Source of the DNA: JACVRM01 sp963809765
Lineage (GTDB): Bacteria > Actinomycetota > Thermoleophilia > Gaiellales > Gaiellaceae
Assembly: GCA_963809765.1 (NCBI GenBank)
Contig: CAWEKT010000001.1
Span: 1,178,001 to 1,242,000, forward strand
DNA length: 64,000 bases
Reading direction: 5' to 3'
The notes under the pieces are model-generated. The model made no database searches. It was given only the letters and a program-made list of their open reading frames with translations, and was not told where the DNA came from. The first letter of the stretch is position 1. Each line of letters starts with the position of its first letter. Positions 35,554 to 44,279 of this stretch are shown piece after piece. Both the position numbers and the translations under genes were made by a program.

Positions 35554-36051
35554 ATGAAGGCGACACGCTGGCTGGCGGTGCTAGCGGCCATGACGGTCGT
35601 CGGCAGCCTCGCCGCCGCAGCAGGTGCAGAACCGAACGCCTCGCGCACGATCAGCCTGAATTGGAGCGAGGCGGCGACCGCCGGCGGGCGAACCCTCATG
35701 ACGCTCCGCGTGAAGCGGCTGGTCATCGAGGATGACCGCTGGACGTTGCACGCGTCGTTCACCAACCGGTCGGCGAAGACCCTGCGCATCCAACGGCGGT
35801 TCGCGCTGCTGCTGGCAGACAGCCGAAAGTCGAAGACCCACACCGCGCGTAGGGCGAAGGGCTTCACGCCACCCATGCCGACCTCGCTGCCGCCGGGCAC
35901 GACCTGGAGCGGTACCTGGCGCGGTGACGGGGCGGGCGCACTCAGGCGTGATCGCTTCCTGCGCGTGCACTTCGACCACTTCCTGGCCGCCGGCCTGATC
36001 CCGGGGCAGCCGGGCTTCGGCTGGATCACGGATCACGCCAAGAGGCTTTGA
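35554..36051 (+). CDS. Small secreted protein, paralogue B
   Basis: A 165-residue protein with signal peptide MKATRWLAVLAAMTVVGSLA. It shares with its upstream neighbour the sequence pattern LNWSEA, MTLRVKRLVIEDDRWTLHAS, FTNRSAKTLRIQRRFALLL and PGTTWSGTWRGDGAG, and the C-terminal GWITDHAKRL. The shared pattern covers the full mature length. The stop overlaps the TTG of the next gene. Function unknown. Confidence 0.7.
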   Translation: MKATRWLAVLAAMTVVGSLAAAAGAEPNASRTISLNWSEAATAGGRTLMTLRVKRLVIEDDRWTLHASFTNRSAKTLRIQRRFALLLADSRKSKTHTARRAKGFTPPMPTSLPPGTTWSGTWRGDGAGALRRDRFLRVHFDHFLAAGLIPGQPGFGWITDHAKRL

Positions 36052-36464
36052 CGGCGCTCGGCGCCGCCGGCTCGCGTGGCGTCGGGGCCGTCTCGACCAC
36101 GCTCGCCGTGGCAGCGATGGCTGCCGACCATCTCTTGCCGGGCGACTGGCCGGCATTCCTGATCAGCAGCGGACTGTGCCTCGCGGCCGCCGCCCTCCTG
36201 TTCCTGCGAGTGCTTCCGCGGCTCGAGCACCGGCCCGATGCGCTTGAGCGGGCGGCGGTGGTCGGCCTCGTCCTGGCCTCCCTGGCGATCGTGCCGGGAA
36301 TCGCGCTCCTGTGGCTCGGCTTCCCCATCGTGGTGGCGGGCGCCGGACTGGCGCTGGGGCTCAAGGGTCGCGACGGCCGGCGGCGTCGCCTGGCCACAGC
36401 CGCCACAGCGGTCGGCGCCGTAGGCGTTCTCGGCGGCTTCGTACTCGAGCTCGCGGTCGGCTGA
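36048..36464 (+). CDS. Small integral membrane protein
   Basis: A 138-residue protein with about four hydrophobic segments (for example FLISSGLCLAAAALLFLRVL and VVGLVLASLAIVPGIALLWL) and a basic loop (GRDGRRRRL) before the last one. The TTG start overlaps the previous stop (TTGA), suggesting coupling to paralogue B. I do not recognise the family. Confidence 0.55.
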   Translation: MTALGAAGSRGVGAVSTTLAVAAMAADHLLPGDWPAFLISSGLCLAAAALLFLRVLPRLEHRPDALERAAVVGLVLASLAIVPGIALLWLGFPIVVAGAGLALGLKGRDGRRRRLATAATAVGAVGVLGGFVLELAVG

Positions 36465-36469
36465 TCGAC

Positions 36470-36487
36470 ACCGGGTAGCCACCCGGT
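36470..36487 (+). terminator. Short perfect hairpin before ftsK
   Basis: ACCGGGT (36470-36476) pairs with ACCCGGT (36481-36487) around AGCC. It lies just after the membrane-protein gene and 40 nt before ftsK. No T tract. Confidence 0.4.
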
Positions 36488-36527
36488 CGCGGAGGGGACA
36501 CCCCCCGCCCGTCGAAACAGGCCGGAC

Positions 36528-38732
36528 ATGTCGCGCCGGACGAAGAAACGGCCGCTCCGGCCGCGCAAGCCTACGCGCGTGAAGCGGCGCACTCAGCGCT
36601 CACGCCGTAGCCGCAGCCATCACCGCCCGGAGCTTGCCGGGCTCGGGCTGATCGCCGTCGGTCTCTTCCTCAGCTCCTTGCTCTACCTCGGCTGGTCGGG
36701 CGGCATCGCCGGCGAGCACATCGTCGAGTGGCTCGACGCCCTGATCGGCAGCCTCTCGTATCTGCTCCCGCTGGTGGCAATCGCGTTCGGAGCGCTTCTC
36801 GTCACGCGCGCGTCGCTCCTCGACATGCGCCCGTTCCGTACCGGCAGCACCATCGTCATGCTCGGGCTCTTCCTCGTGCTCGGGCCGAGCGCAGGGCTGA
36901 TCGGCCAGGGGCTCGACGCCGCAGTCGGCCGCGTCATCGGCAACACCGGACGCGTGCTGCTGGGTGCCACGGCCACCGTGGCAGGTGTCCTGCTGCTCAC
37001 GGGGGCGTCGATCGGCGCCCTGCTGCGGCATTCGGGGCACGCGGTCCGCCGTGCGACCGGCGCCGCGAGACGTGCGCCGCAGCGCATGAAGCGACCGACC
37101 CCGGCCGGCGCCCCCATGGATGAGCCGCGCGTGGCTGTGCTGCCGTCACCGCCGCCGGTGGACGCCGCCGAGGCGTATCCGGACGTCATCGGCGAGCCGC
37201 AGCCGGAGCCGCGCGCGCCGCTGCTCGAGCTCGCGCCCGAGGAGACGGAGGAGGACTCGCTGGCCGCGGGCCTGCCGGCGCCGAAGACGCACGCCACCTA
37301 CCGGCTGCCCGACCGCGCAGTCCTGCGCCGCTCGCCGCCCGCCGGAGGCGGCGGCCGCGAGGCGAGCGCCCAGGTCGCCGACGCGCTCGTGTCCGCGCTC
37401 GGGCACTTCGGCATCGAGGCGTCGGTGGTCGGGCAGATCGCCGGGCCGCGCGTCACCCGCTACGAGCTGCAGCTCGCGCCCGGCACCAAGATGTCCAAGG
37501 TCTCGGCGCTCAAGGACGACCTCTCCTACGCGCTCGCCACCACCGAGATCCGCATCCTCGCGCCGATCCCGGGCAAACAGGCGGTCGGCGTCGAGGTTCC
37601 CAACCTGTCGCCCAACCTCGTCACGCTCGGCGACATCTACGACGACCTGCCGCCGACCGCGAGCCCGCTGGCCGTGTGGATCGGCAAGGACATCTCCGGC
37701 AACGCCGTCTGGACCGACCTCGCGCGCATGCCGCACATCCTCATCGCGGGCACCACCGGCTCGGGCAAGTCCGGCTGCATCAACACCGTCCTGACCTCGA
37801 TCCTGCTGCGCTCCACGCCCGACGACGTGCGGCTGATCCTGATCGACCCGAAGCGCATCGAGCTCAACCACTACGAGTCGATCCCGCACCTGCTGACGCC
37901 GGTCGTGTCGAGCCCGAAGGAAGCCTCGGCCGTCCTGACCAACGTCGTCGCAGAGATGGAGCGCCGCTACGTGCGCCTCGCCACCGTCCGGGCGCGCAGC
38001 CTCCCGGAGGCGAACCGCAACTTCCGCCAGCGTGGGGAGGAGGAGATGCCCTACCTGCTCGTCGTCATCGACGAGCTCGCCGACCTGATGATGGTCTCGC
38101 CTCAGGCCGTCGAGGACGCCGTCATCCGCCTTGCCCAGAAGTCGCGCGCCGTCGGTATCCACCTGGTGCTCGCGACCCAGCGGCCGTCGGTCGACGTGAT
38201 CACGGGGATGATCAAGGCAAACGTTCCGTCGCGGATCGCATTCGCCGTCTCGAGCCAGACGGACTCGCGCGTCATCCTCGACGGTGCGGGTGCCGAGAGC
38301 CTGCTCGGCCAGGGCGACATGCTCTTCAAGCCGCTCGGCACGTCCCGCCTGCAACGTGTCCAGGGCGCGTACGTGACCGAGGAGGAGATCGCGCTCGTCG
38401 TCGAGCAGTGCCGCGCCCAGCGCGAGCAGGAGCTCGACGAGTCCCTGCTCCAGGCGGCGGAGGAGCCGGTCGAGGCCGACGCGGGCGACGACGACTTCGA
38501 CCCGGACGAGGACCCGCTGCTCGACCGCGCGATCGAGATCGTCGTGCAGACGCAAACGGCATCCGTCTCCCTCATCCAGCGGCGCCTGCGGGTCGGCTAT
38601 ACCCGCGCCGGGCGCCTGATCGACATGCTGGAGCGGCGGGGGATCATCTCGGGCTACGAGGGCTCCAAGCCCCGGCGCGTGCTGGTCACCGAGGCTGACC
38701 TGCACTCCGTGCTCGAGCATCACGTGGCCTGA
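36528..38732 (+). CDS. ftsK: FtsK/SpoIIIE DNA translocase
   Basis: A 734-residue protein. A very basic N-terminus (KKRPLRPRKPTRVKRRTQR) precedes four membrane helices within residues 35-165. After a short linker come the alpha/beta motor domains with GTTGSGKS near residue 406 and LLVVIDELADLMM near 510, then GIHLVLATQRPSVDVITG. The C-terminal gamma winged helix (YTRAGRLIDMLERRGIISGY) reads KOPS-type DNA signals. It pumps chromosome termini through the division septum. The linker is short, SpoIIIE-like. Confidence 0.94.
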   Translation: MSRRTKKRPLRPRKPTRVKRRTQRSRRSRSHHRPELAGLGLIAVGLFLSSLLYLGWSGGIAGEHIVEWLDALIGSLSYLLPLVAIAFGALLVTRASLLDMRPFRTGSTIVMLGLFLVLGPSAGLIGQGLDAAVGRVIGNTGRVLLGATATVAGVLLLTGASIGALLRHSGHAVRRATGAARRAPQRMKRPTPAGAPMDEPRVAVLPSPPPVDAAEAYPDVIGEPQPEPRAPLLELAPEETEEDSLAAGLPAPKTHATYRLPDRAVLRRSPPAGGGGREASAQVADALVSALGHFGIEASVVGQIAGPRVTRYELQLAPGTKMSKVSALKDDLSYALATTEIRILAPIPGKQAVGVEVPNLSPNLVTLGDIYDDLPPTASPLAVWIGKDISGNAVWTDLARMPHILIAGTTGSGKSGCINTVLTSILLRSTPDDVRLILIDPKRIELNHYESIPHLLTPVVSSPKEASAVLTNVVAEMERRYVRLATVRARSLPEANRNFRQRGEEEMPYLLVVIDELADLMMVSPQAVEDAVIRLAQKSRAVGIHLVLATQRPSVDVITGMIKANVPSRIAFAVSSQTDSRVILDGAGAESLLGQGDMLFKPLGTSRLQRVQGAYVTEEEIALVVEQCRAQREQELDESLLQAAEEPVEADAGDDDFDPDEDPLLDRAIEIVVQTQTASVSLIQRRLRVGYTRAGRLIDMLERRGIISGYEGSKPRRVLVTEADLHSVLEHHVA

Positions 38733-38770
38733 CCGAGCCGCTGGACGCGCCCGGCCTTAACACGAACCCT

Positions 38771-38800
38771 CTGGCACCCCTCGTGCGGCTGCTTTAGCAT
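38771..38800 (+). promoter_or_regulatory. Candidate promoter for nucleoside importer operon
   Basis: CTGGCA (38771-38776) and TAGCAT (38795-38800) are 18 nt apart, each matching four of six consensus bases. A 30-nt leader with AAGGAGGAGG follows. Confidence 0.4.
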
Positions 38801-38835
38801 CGCGCCGGATCCGAATTGCCAAGGAGGAGGACGGT

Positions 38836-39906
38836 TTGCAGAGGAAACGCTGGTTTCTGATCCTGGCTGCGCTGGCGGCGCTCGTGATCGGGCTCTCGGC
38901 CTGCGGCGGGGACGACGATGACGACGACGGCGACGGGGCCGCGACGACGACGACAGAGGCGACCGACTTCAGCGTCGCGTTCGTGACTGACACGGCGGGC
39001 GCCAACGACAAGGGGTTCAACGAGTTCTCGATCAACGGGCTGGAGAAGGCCGAGCGGGAGCTCGGCGTGACGACGCGCATCTACATCTCGAAGTCGAGCG
39101 AGGACTACCTGCCCAACCTGTCCGCCGCGGCCGAGGACGGCCACGACCTCGTGGTCGCCGCGGGCTTCCTGATCGCGCCAGCAGTGATCGAAGCGGCGGA
39201 AGCGTTCCCGGACACCAACTTCGCGGGCGTCGACCACTTCTACGGCGGCGACACCTGCGCGGCATCGAAAACGTGCGCTCAGCCGAACGCGCTCGGGATG
39301 CAGTACCCCTCGGAGGAGTCCGGCTACGTGGCCGGCGTGGTCGCTGCCCTGATGACGAAGACCGGCGTCGTCTCGACCGTGGGCGGCGAGAAGATCCCGC
39401 CGGTGGACAACTGGATCGCCGGCTTCCAGCAGGCTGTGATCGACACGAAGCCCGGCACGAAGACGCTCAACGCCTATTCGGACGACTTCCAGGACCAGGC
39501 GAAGTGCAAGGAGATCGCGCTCGACCACATTTCACAGAAGGCGGACATCGTCTTCCAGGTCGCCGGGCTCTGCGGGCTCGGGGCGATCGACGCCGCCTGC
39601 GAGAAGGATCTGCTCGCGATCGGCGTCGACGCAGACCAGTTGTCGGCGGGCCACTGCGTGCTCACGAGCGCGCTCAAGCCGCTCGAGGAGTCGGTCTTCG
39701 GCGTGATCGAGGACGCCGTCGCAGGGAACTTCGTTGGCGGCAAGAACGTGACGTTCGGCGTGGCCGACCTGCCCGACGCCCAGCTGCTCACACAGTTCTC
39801 GAGGCCGGTCCCCGACAACGTGGCGGACGCGGCGGCCAAGGCCGAGCAAGACGTGAAGAGCGGGGAGATCGACCCACCGGCGTCGCTCGACGCGGTCCAG
39901 AGGTAG
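38836..39906 (+). CDS. BMP-family substrate-binding lipoprotein
   Basis: A 356-residue lipoprotein. TTG 38836 follows AAGGAGGAGG by 5 nt. The signal ends in the lipobox LSAC and is followed by a run of six Asp and a TTTTEAT linker. The BMP domain shows AFVTDTAGANDKGFNEFSI, VVAAGFLIAPAV, YPSEESGYVAGVVA and VFQVAGLCGLGAI. BMP (PnrA-like) proteins bind purine nucleosides outside the cell and deliver them to the ABC transporter encoded next. The Asp run is unusual for a lipoprotein linker. Confidence 0.92.
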   Translation: MQRKRWFLILAALAALVIGLSACGGDDDDDDGDGAATTTTEATDFSVAFVTDTAGANDKGFNEFSINGLEKAERELGVTTRIYISKSSEDYLPNLSAAAEDGHDLVVAAGFLIAPAVIEAAEAFPDTNFAGVDHFYGGDTCAASKTCAQPNALGMQYPSEESGYVAGVVAALMTKTGVVSTVGGEKIPPVDNWIAGFQQAVIDTKPGTKTLNAYSDDFQDQAKCKEIALDHISQKADIVFQVAGLCGLGAIDAACEKDLLAIGVDADQLSAGHCVLTSALKPLEESVFGVIEDAVAGNFVGGKNVTFGVADLPDAQLLTQFSRPVPDNVADAAAKAEQDVKSGEIDPPASLDAVQR

Positions 39907-39917
39907 GAGAAGTCACG

Positions 39918-39950
39918 GTACGGGGGCGGCGGGCAGCGCCGCCCCCGTAC
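39918..39950 (+). promoter_or_regulatory. Perfect 13-bp hairpin between bmp and ATPase genes
   Basis: GTACGGGGGCGGC (39918-39930) pairs with GCCGCCCCCGTAC (39938-39950), loop of seven. With no T tract it probably stabilises the 3' end of the binding-protein mRNA, or partly stops transcription, so that binding protein exceeds transporter. TACGAT (39948-39953) at its edge is 8 nt before the ATPase start and could be an internal -10 box. Confidence 0.6.
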
Positions 39951-39961
39951 GATCCGCCCCG

Positions 39962-41488
39962 ATGGAGGAGGCGCCCCTTCTCGAGCTCGCGGGAATCACC
40001 AAGCGCTTCCCGGGCGTCGTCGCCAACGACGCAGTCGACTTCGAGCTCAGGCGCGGCGAGGTGCACGCCCTGCTCGGCGAGAACGGCGCCGGCAAGTCGA
40101 CGCTGATGAACATCCTCTACGGGCTCTACCGCCCGGACGAGGGTGAGATCCGTCTCAAGGACAGGATCGCGGAGATCCACTCGCCGAAGGACGCGATCGA
40201 GCTGGGCATCGGCATGGTGCACCAGCACTTCATGCTCATCCCGGTGATGACGGTGGCGGAGAACATCGTCCTCGGCACGGAGCCGACCCGCACCGGCATC
40301 TTCCTCGACGCCGATGCGGCGCGAGACCGAGTGCGCACGCTCTCCGAGACACTCAAGCTGACGGTCTCGCCGGATGCGCGCGTGGAGGACATCTCCGTCG
40401 GCCAGCAGCAGCGGGTCGAGATCATGAAGGCGCTCTACCGCCATGCCGACATCCTGATCCTCGACGAGCCGACGGCGGTGCTCACGCCTCAGGAGGCGCT
40501 CGAACTGTTCGCCATCCTCGAGACCCTGCGCGTCGACGGCATGTCGATCATCTTCATCACGCACAAGCTGGGCGAAGTGCTCCGCTTCGCCGACCGAATC
40601 ACGGTCCTGCGGCGCGGGCAGGCGGTCGGCACCGTGCCGCGGGAAGGAGCGACGAGCGACAGCCTGGCGCGGATGATGGTCGGGCGCGAGGTGCTGCTCC
40701 GGGTCGACAAGACGCCCGCCGAGCCAGGTGAGGCGCTGCTCGAGGTGGACGACCTGCACGTGAGCGACGTCCGCGAGCTAGAGGCCGTGCGCGGCCTCTC
40801 GTTCTCCGTGCGTGCCGGGGAGATCGTGGGCATCGCGGGGGTGGACGGGAACGGCCAGACGGAGCTGATCGACGCCATCGCCGGCCTGCGGCGATCGACC
40901 TCCGGGCGGGTTGTCGTCGAGGGACGTGACGTGACGCACGACAGCGCAAGCGAGATCCTGGACGCCGGGATCGGGCACATCCCGGAGGACAGGCAGCGGC
41001 GCGGGCTCGTGCTCGACTTCACGCTCGCCGAGAACCTGGCGCTGCACGACTTCGACAAGCCGCCGGCGTCGCGCTTCGGCTGGCTCTATCCGAAGCGGCT
41101 CGTCGAGCGCGCCCGGACGCTGCTGCGCGAGTTCGACGTGCGCGGGGGCGGGCCACCCACCCTGGCGTCGGCACTCTCCGGCGGCAATCAGCAAAAGGTC
41201 GTCATCGCCCGCGAGGTGTCGCGGAACCCGCGTGTGCTGATCGCGGCGCAGCCCACACGCGGGCTCGACGTCGGGGCGATCGAGTTCGTCCACCGCCGGC
41301 TGGTGGAGGAGCGGGACGAGGGGCGCGCGATCCTGCTCGTGTCGCTCGAGCTCGAGGAGATCCTGTCGCTCTCCGATCGGATCCTCGTCCTGTACGAGGG
41401 GCGCATCGTGGCGGAGTTCACGCCGGACGTGTCCGAGGAGGAGCTTGGCATCGCGATGACGGGCGCAGGGGCAGCCGAGGCCGCATGA
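39962..41488 (+). CDS. Nucleoside ABC transporter, double ATPase subunit
   Basis: A 508-residue protein with two ABC ATPase domains, as in sugar and nucleoside CUT2-like importers. The first has GENGAGKST near residue 39, MVHQHFML (Q loop) and SVGQQQRVEI. The second has a degenerate Walker A (GVDGNGQTE near 292), SGGNQQKVVIARE and AAQPTRGLDVGA. It powers uptake of nucleosides bound by the BMP lipoprotein. It overlaps the first permease gene by four bases (ATGA). Confidence 0.92.
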   Translation: MEEAPLLELAGITKRFPGVVANDAVDFELRRGEVHALLGENGAGKSTLMNILYGLYRPDEGEIRLKDRIAEIHSPKDAIELGIGMVHQHFMLIPVMTVAENIVLGTEPTRTGIFLDADAARDRVRTLSETLKLTVSPDARVEDISVGQQQRVEIMKALYRHADILILDEPTAVLTPQEALELFAILETLRVDGMSIIFITHKLGEVLRFADRITVLRRGQAVGTVPREGATSDSLARMMVGREVLLRVDKTPAEPGEALLEVDDLHVSDVRELEAVRGLSFSVRAGEIVGIAGVDGNGQTELIDAIAGLRRSTSGRVVVEGRDVTHDSASEILDAGIGHIPEDRQRRGLVLDFTLAENLALHDFDKPPASRFGWLYPKRLVERARTLLREFDVRGGGPPTLASALSGGNQQKVVIAREVSRNPRVLIAAQPTRGLDVGAIEFVHRRLVEERDEGRAILLVSLELEEILSLSDRILVLYEGRIVAEFTPDVSEEELGIAMTGAGAAEAA

Positions 41489-42672
41489 ACGACGAACGCA
41501 AGTCCCTGACGAAGGTGGTCACCGACTGGTTCCAGTCCAGGGCAGGCGGCGTGCTCACGCCGCTCGCCGCGACCGTGCTCGCCTTCATCATCGGCGGCCT
41601 CGTCGTCCTGATGACGGGGGAGAACCCGCTCCAGGCGTACAAGGCGATCTTCGAGGGCACGGGCCTCAACTGGTTCTTCCCGTGGCTCGACGACCAGGAG
41701 CGGAACGGGGCTGCGCGCGATCTGCAGCAGACGCTGATCGTGATGACGCCGCTGATGCTGACGGCTGCAGCCGTGGCGTTCGCGTTCCGCTGCGGGCTCT
41801 TCAACATCGGCGGCCAGGGCCAGTACTGGGTCGGCTTCATCGCGGCGCTCTACGTGGGGACGCACTTCTCCGGCACGCCGCGACCGGCGCACATCTTCTT
41901 CGGAATCGTCGCCGGGATCGCCGCAGGCGCGCTCTGGGGCGGCATCGCGGGGATCCTGCGCGCGACCGTCGGCGCCCATGAGGTGATCACGACGATCATG
42001 CTCAACTGGATCGCCATCTACGTCGGCTCGTACCTGTTCGAGCTCGGCGGTCCGCTCCAGGGGTCGTCGCCCTCCCTGCCCCGCTCGGACAATGTGCTCG
42101 ACTCGGCGCAGATCTGGATCATCTGGGGGAACATCCAGGCGCTCCACGCGGGGATCTTCATTGCGATCGTGGGCCTCGTCGTCTTCTCCGTGCTGCTCAA
42201 TCGCACGACGCTCGGGTACGAAGTCCGCGCCGTCGGCTTCAACCCCGAGGCCGCGCGCTACGGCGGCATCTCAGTGCCGAAGAATTACTTCCTGGCACTT
42301 GCGATCTCGGGCGCGTTCGCGGGCCTTGCCGGTTCCCTCGACATCCTCGGTTTCAAGCAGGCGATCGACACGAGCGACTTCAGCACGAACCTCGTCGGCT
42401 TCACCGGCATCGCCGTAGCGCTGCTGGGCCGCAACAAGGCGGTCGGCATCTTCTTCGCCTCGCTGCTCTTCGCCGCTCTTCAGGTCGGCACGTCGTCGCG
42501 ACAGCTCGATCCACGCGTGTTCGATCCCGAACTCGCGACCAACCTCGCGACCATGATCCAGGCGCTCGTCATCTTCTTCGTCGCCGCTGAGCTGCTCATC
42601 GTCTACATCTGGTCGGCACGCCGGTACCTGAGGGTCCGGCCGGCTCGCGTCGAGCCCGAGGCGCCGCTCTGA
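41485..42672 (+). CDS. Nucleoside ABC transporter permease 1
   Basis: A 395-residue membrane protein with about nine or ten helices and the family segments FRCGLFNIGGQGQYWVGFIA and GAHEVITTIMLNWIAIYVGS. A cytoplasmic coupling stretch AVGFNPEAARYGGISVPKNY lies in the second half. It forms the channel with the next gene product. The stop and the next ATG share one base (TGATG). Confidence 0.92.
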   Translation: MNDERKSLTKVVTDWFQSRAGGVLTPLAATVLAFIIGGLVVLMTGENPLQAYKAIFEGTGLNWFFPWLDDQERNGAARDLQQTLIVMTPLMLTAAAVAFAFRCGLFNIGGQGQYWVGFIAALYVGTHFSGTPRPAHIFFGIVAGIAAGALWGGIAGILRATVGAHEVITTIMLNWIAIYVGSYLFELGGPLQGSSPSLPRSDNVLDSAQIWIIWGNIQALHAGIFIAIVGLVVFSVLLNRTTLGYEVRAVGFNPEAARYGGISVPKNYFLALAISGAFAGLAGSLDILGFKQAIDTSDFSTNLVGFTGIAVALLGRNKAVGIFFASLLFAALQVGTSSRQLDPRVFDPELATNLATMIQALVIFFVAAELLIVYIWSARRYLRVRPARVEPEAPL

Positions 42673-43889
42673 TGGAGGGGCGCAGCGTCCTCGCGAGCGA
42701 AGGCATACGGCGGCTGTCGCAGGCGCGCACGGTCGCAATCGTCGGCATCGCACTCGGCCTGCTCGCATTCTGGTTCTCGATCCCGCCGTGGACCGTGGAG
42801 GCGATCGGCGTGCCGCTCGCGGTCGGCATCGCCGGGGTCGCGTTCGGCATCGCCGCAGCGGCGCGGGACGAGGTTCGGCTCGGGCTGTGGGCAATCGCCG
42901 CTGGCTTGGGGGGGACGCTAGGAGCGCTCTGGGTCCAGAGCCAGGACTCGGCGTCGGTCAAGGCTGTGCTGACCGCGGGGCTCGTCGCCTCCACGCTTCG
43001 CTTCGCGACGCCGCTGGCCTTCGCGGCCATCGGAGGCATCATCTCGGAGCGTTCCGGGGTGGTGAACATCGGCCTCGAGGGCATGATGCTGATGGGCGCC
43101 TTCTTCGGCATCTGGGGCTCGATCTGGAGCGGCTCCTGGGTGGTCGGAATCTTGATGGCGATGACCTTCGGCGGCCTGCTCGCGCTCGTCCACGCCGTCT
43201 TCTCGATCCACTTCCTCGCCGACCAGATCGTGAGTGGCTTCGCCGTCAACCTGCTCGCGCTCGGCCTGACGGGCTTCCTGTACACCTCGCTCTACCCGAC
43301 CGGGATCACCGCGTCCGAGGTCGACCGCGTACCGATCCTCCGCCTGGACTTTCTCGAGTCGATCCCGTGGCTCGGCGACTTCCTGCACACAGTCTTCGGC
43401 TCGCTGAGCCTGCTCGTCTGGATCATGTTCGCGACCGTGGTGCTCTCGAGCATCGTCCTCTTCAAGACCACGATCGGCCTGCGCCTGCGCTCGGTGGGAG
43501 AGCATCCCCGCGCCGCCGAGGTCGTGGGCATCTCGGTGTACGGGGTCCGCTACGTGGCGGTTGTGGTGTCGGGCATGCTGGCCGCGCTCGGCGGCGCCTT
43601 CCTGTCGATCGGGTTCGTCGGCACCTTCGCCGAGAACATGACCACCGGCCGGGGCTTCATCGCGCTGGCGGCGGTCATCTTCGGCAAGTGGCGGCCGGGG
43701 TGGGCCTTCGCGGCGACGCTCATGTTCGGCTTCGGCTTCGCGCTCTCGATCCCGCTCCAGCGCGAGGCGGACGTGTCGTCCTCCCTTCTTGCCACGCTGC
43801 CATACGTGCTCACGCTCGTTGCGGTCGCCGGCCTGATCGGCCGCTCGATCCCGCCCGCCGCTGTTGGCCGTCCATACCGCAAGCAGTAG
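42672..43889 (+). CDS. Nucleoside ABC transporter permease 2
   Basis: A 405-residue membrane protein with about ten to twelve helices. FAAIGGIISERSGVVNIGLE and GMMLMGAFFG match the conserved BMP-transporter permease core, and SVGEHPRAAEVVGISVYGVR the coupling loop. It has three extra N-terminal helices compared with typical members. It is the last transport gene of the operon. Confidence 0.92.
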   Translation: MEGRSVLASEGIRRLSQARTVAIVGIALGLLAFWFSIPPWTVEAIGVPLAVGIAGVAFGIAAAARDEVRLGLWAIAAGLGGTLGALWVQSQDSASVKAVLTAGLVASTLRFATPLAFAAIGGIISERSGVVNIGLEGMMLMGAFFGIWGSIWSGSWVVGILMAMTFGGLLALVHAVFSIHFLADQIVSGFAVNLLALGLTGFLYTSLYPTGITASEVDRVPILRLDFLESIPWLGDFLHTVFGSLSLLVWIMFATVVLSSIVLFKTTIGLRLRSVGEHPRAAEVVGISVYGVRYVAVVVSGMLAALGGAFLSIGFVGTFAENMTTGRGFIALAAVIFGKWRPGWAFAATLMFGFGFALSIPLQREADVSSSLLATLPYVLTLVAVAGLIGRSIPPAAVGRPYRKQ

Positions 43890-44229
43890 CTTCGCCGCGC
43901 CCTCCGTCCGGCGGAGCGCCTGGCTGGCGGTGATTCTCGGCTTGCTGGCCGTCGCAGCCATCCCCGCTGCGGTCGCTGTCTCGCGCCAGACCGAACGCTT
44001 CTCCTACCTGGAGTCCGGCTGGTCCGTGATCGCAGCGGCCGTTCTCGGCCTGGCGGCGATCCTCGTCGGACGCCGCGGAAAGAAGCGCGAACGGCGCGCA
44101 GTGCTCCCCGTCGCGGGGGCGCGCGCAGCCCGCTGGGGCCGCCGCCTCGGCTGGCTCGGCCTCTACCTGGCCGCCACAGGCGCGCTGGCGCTCGGCGTCT
44201 ACGCGCTCGAGACGCTCCTTTCGGGCTGA
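43864..44229 (+). CDS. Small membrane protein
   Basis: A 121-residue protein with about three hydrophobic segments (AWLAVILGLLAVAAIPAAVA, GWSVIAAAVLGLAAILVG, LGLYLAATGALALGVYAL) separated by very basic loops (GRRGKKRERR). The TTG start at 43864 overlaps the permease gene by 26 nt; it is the only in-frame start before the first helix, so the start is uncertain. No family recognised. Confidence 0.55.
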   Translation: MAVHTASSSFAAPSVRRSAWLAVILGLLAVAAIPAAVAVSRQTERFSYLESGWSVIAAAVLGLAAILVGRRGKKRERRAVLPVAGARAARWGRRLGWLGLYLAATGALALGVYALETLLSG

Positions 44230-44230
44230 G

Positions 44231-44257
44231 CCAGGCGGCTTCTGAAGCGCCGCCTGG
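44231..44257 (+). terminator. Hairpin at end of importer operon
   Basis: CCAGGCGGC (44231-44239) pairs perfectly with GCCGCCTGG (44249-44257), nine-nt loop, one base after the stop codon of the small membrane protein. No T tract follows. Confidence 0.6.
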
Positions 44258-44279
44258 ACGGCGTTAGACTGCTGCCTCC

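Noticed and set aside
44265..44279. TAGACT as a leaderless -10 for the RodZ-like gene
   Set aside because: Spacing to the GTG is 9 nt, outside the 6-7 nt seen at the other eleven genes, so it was not counted.
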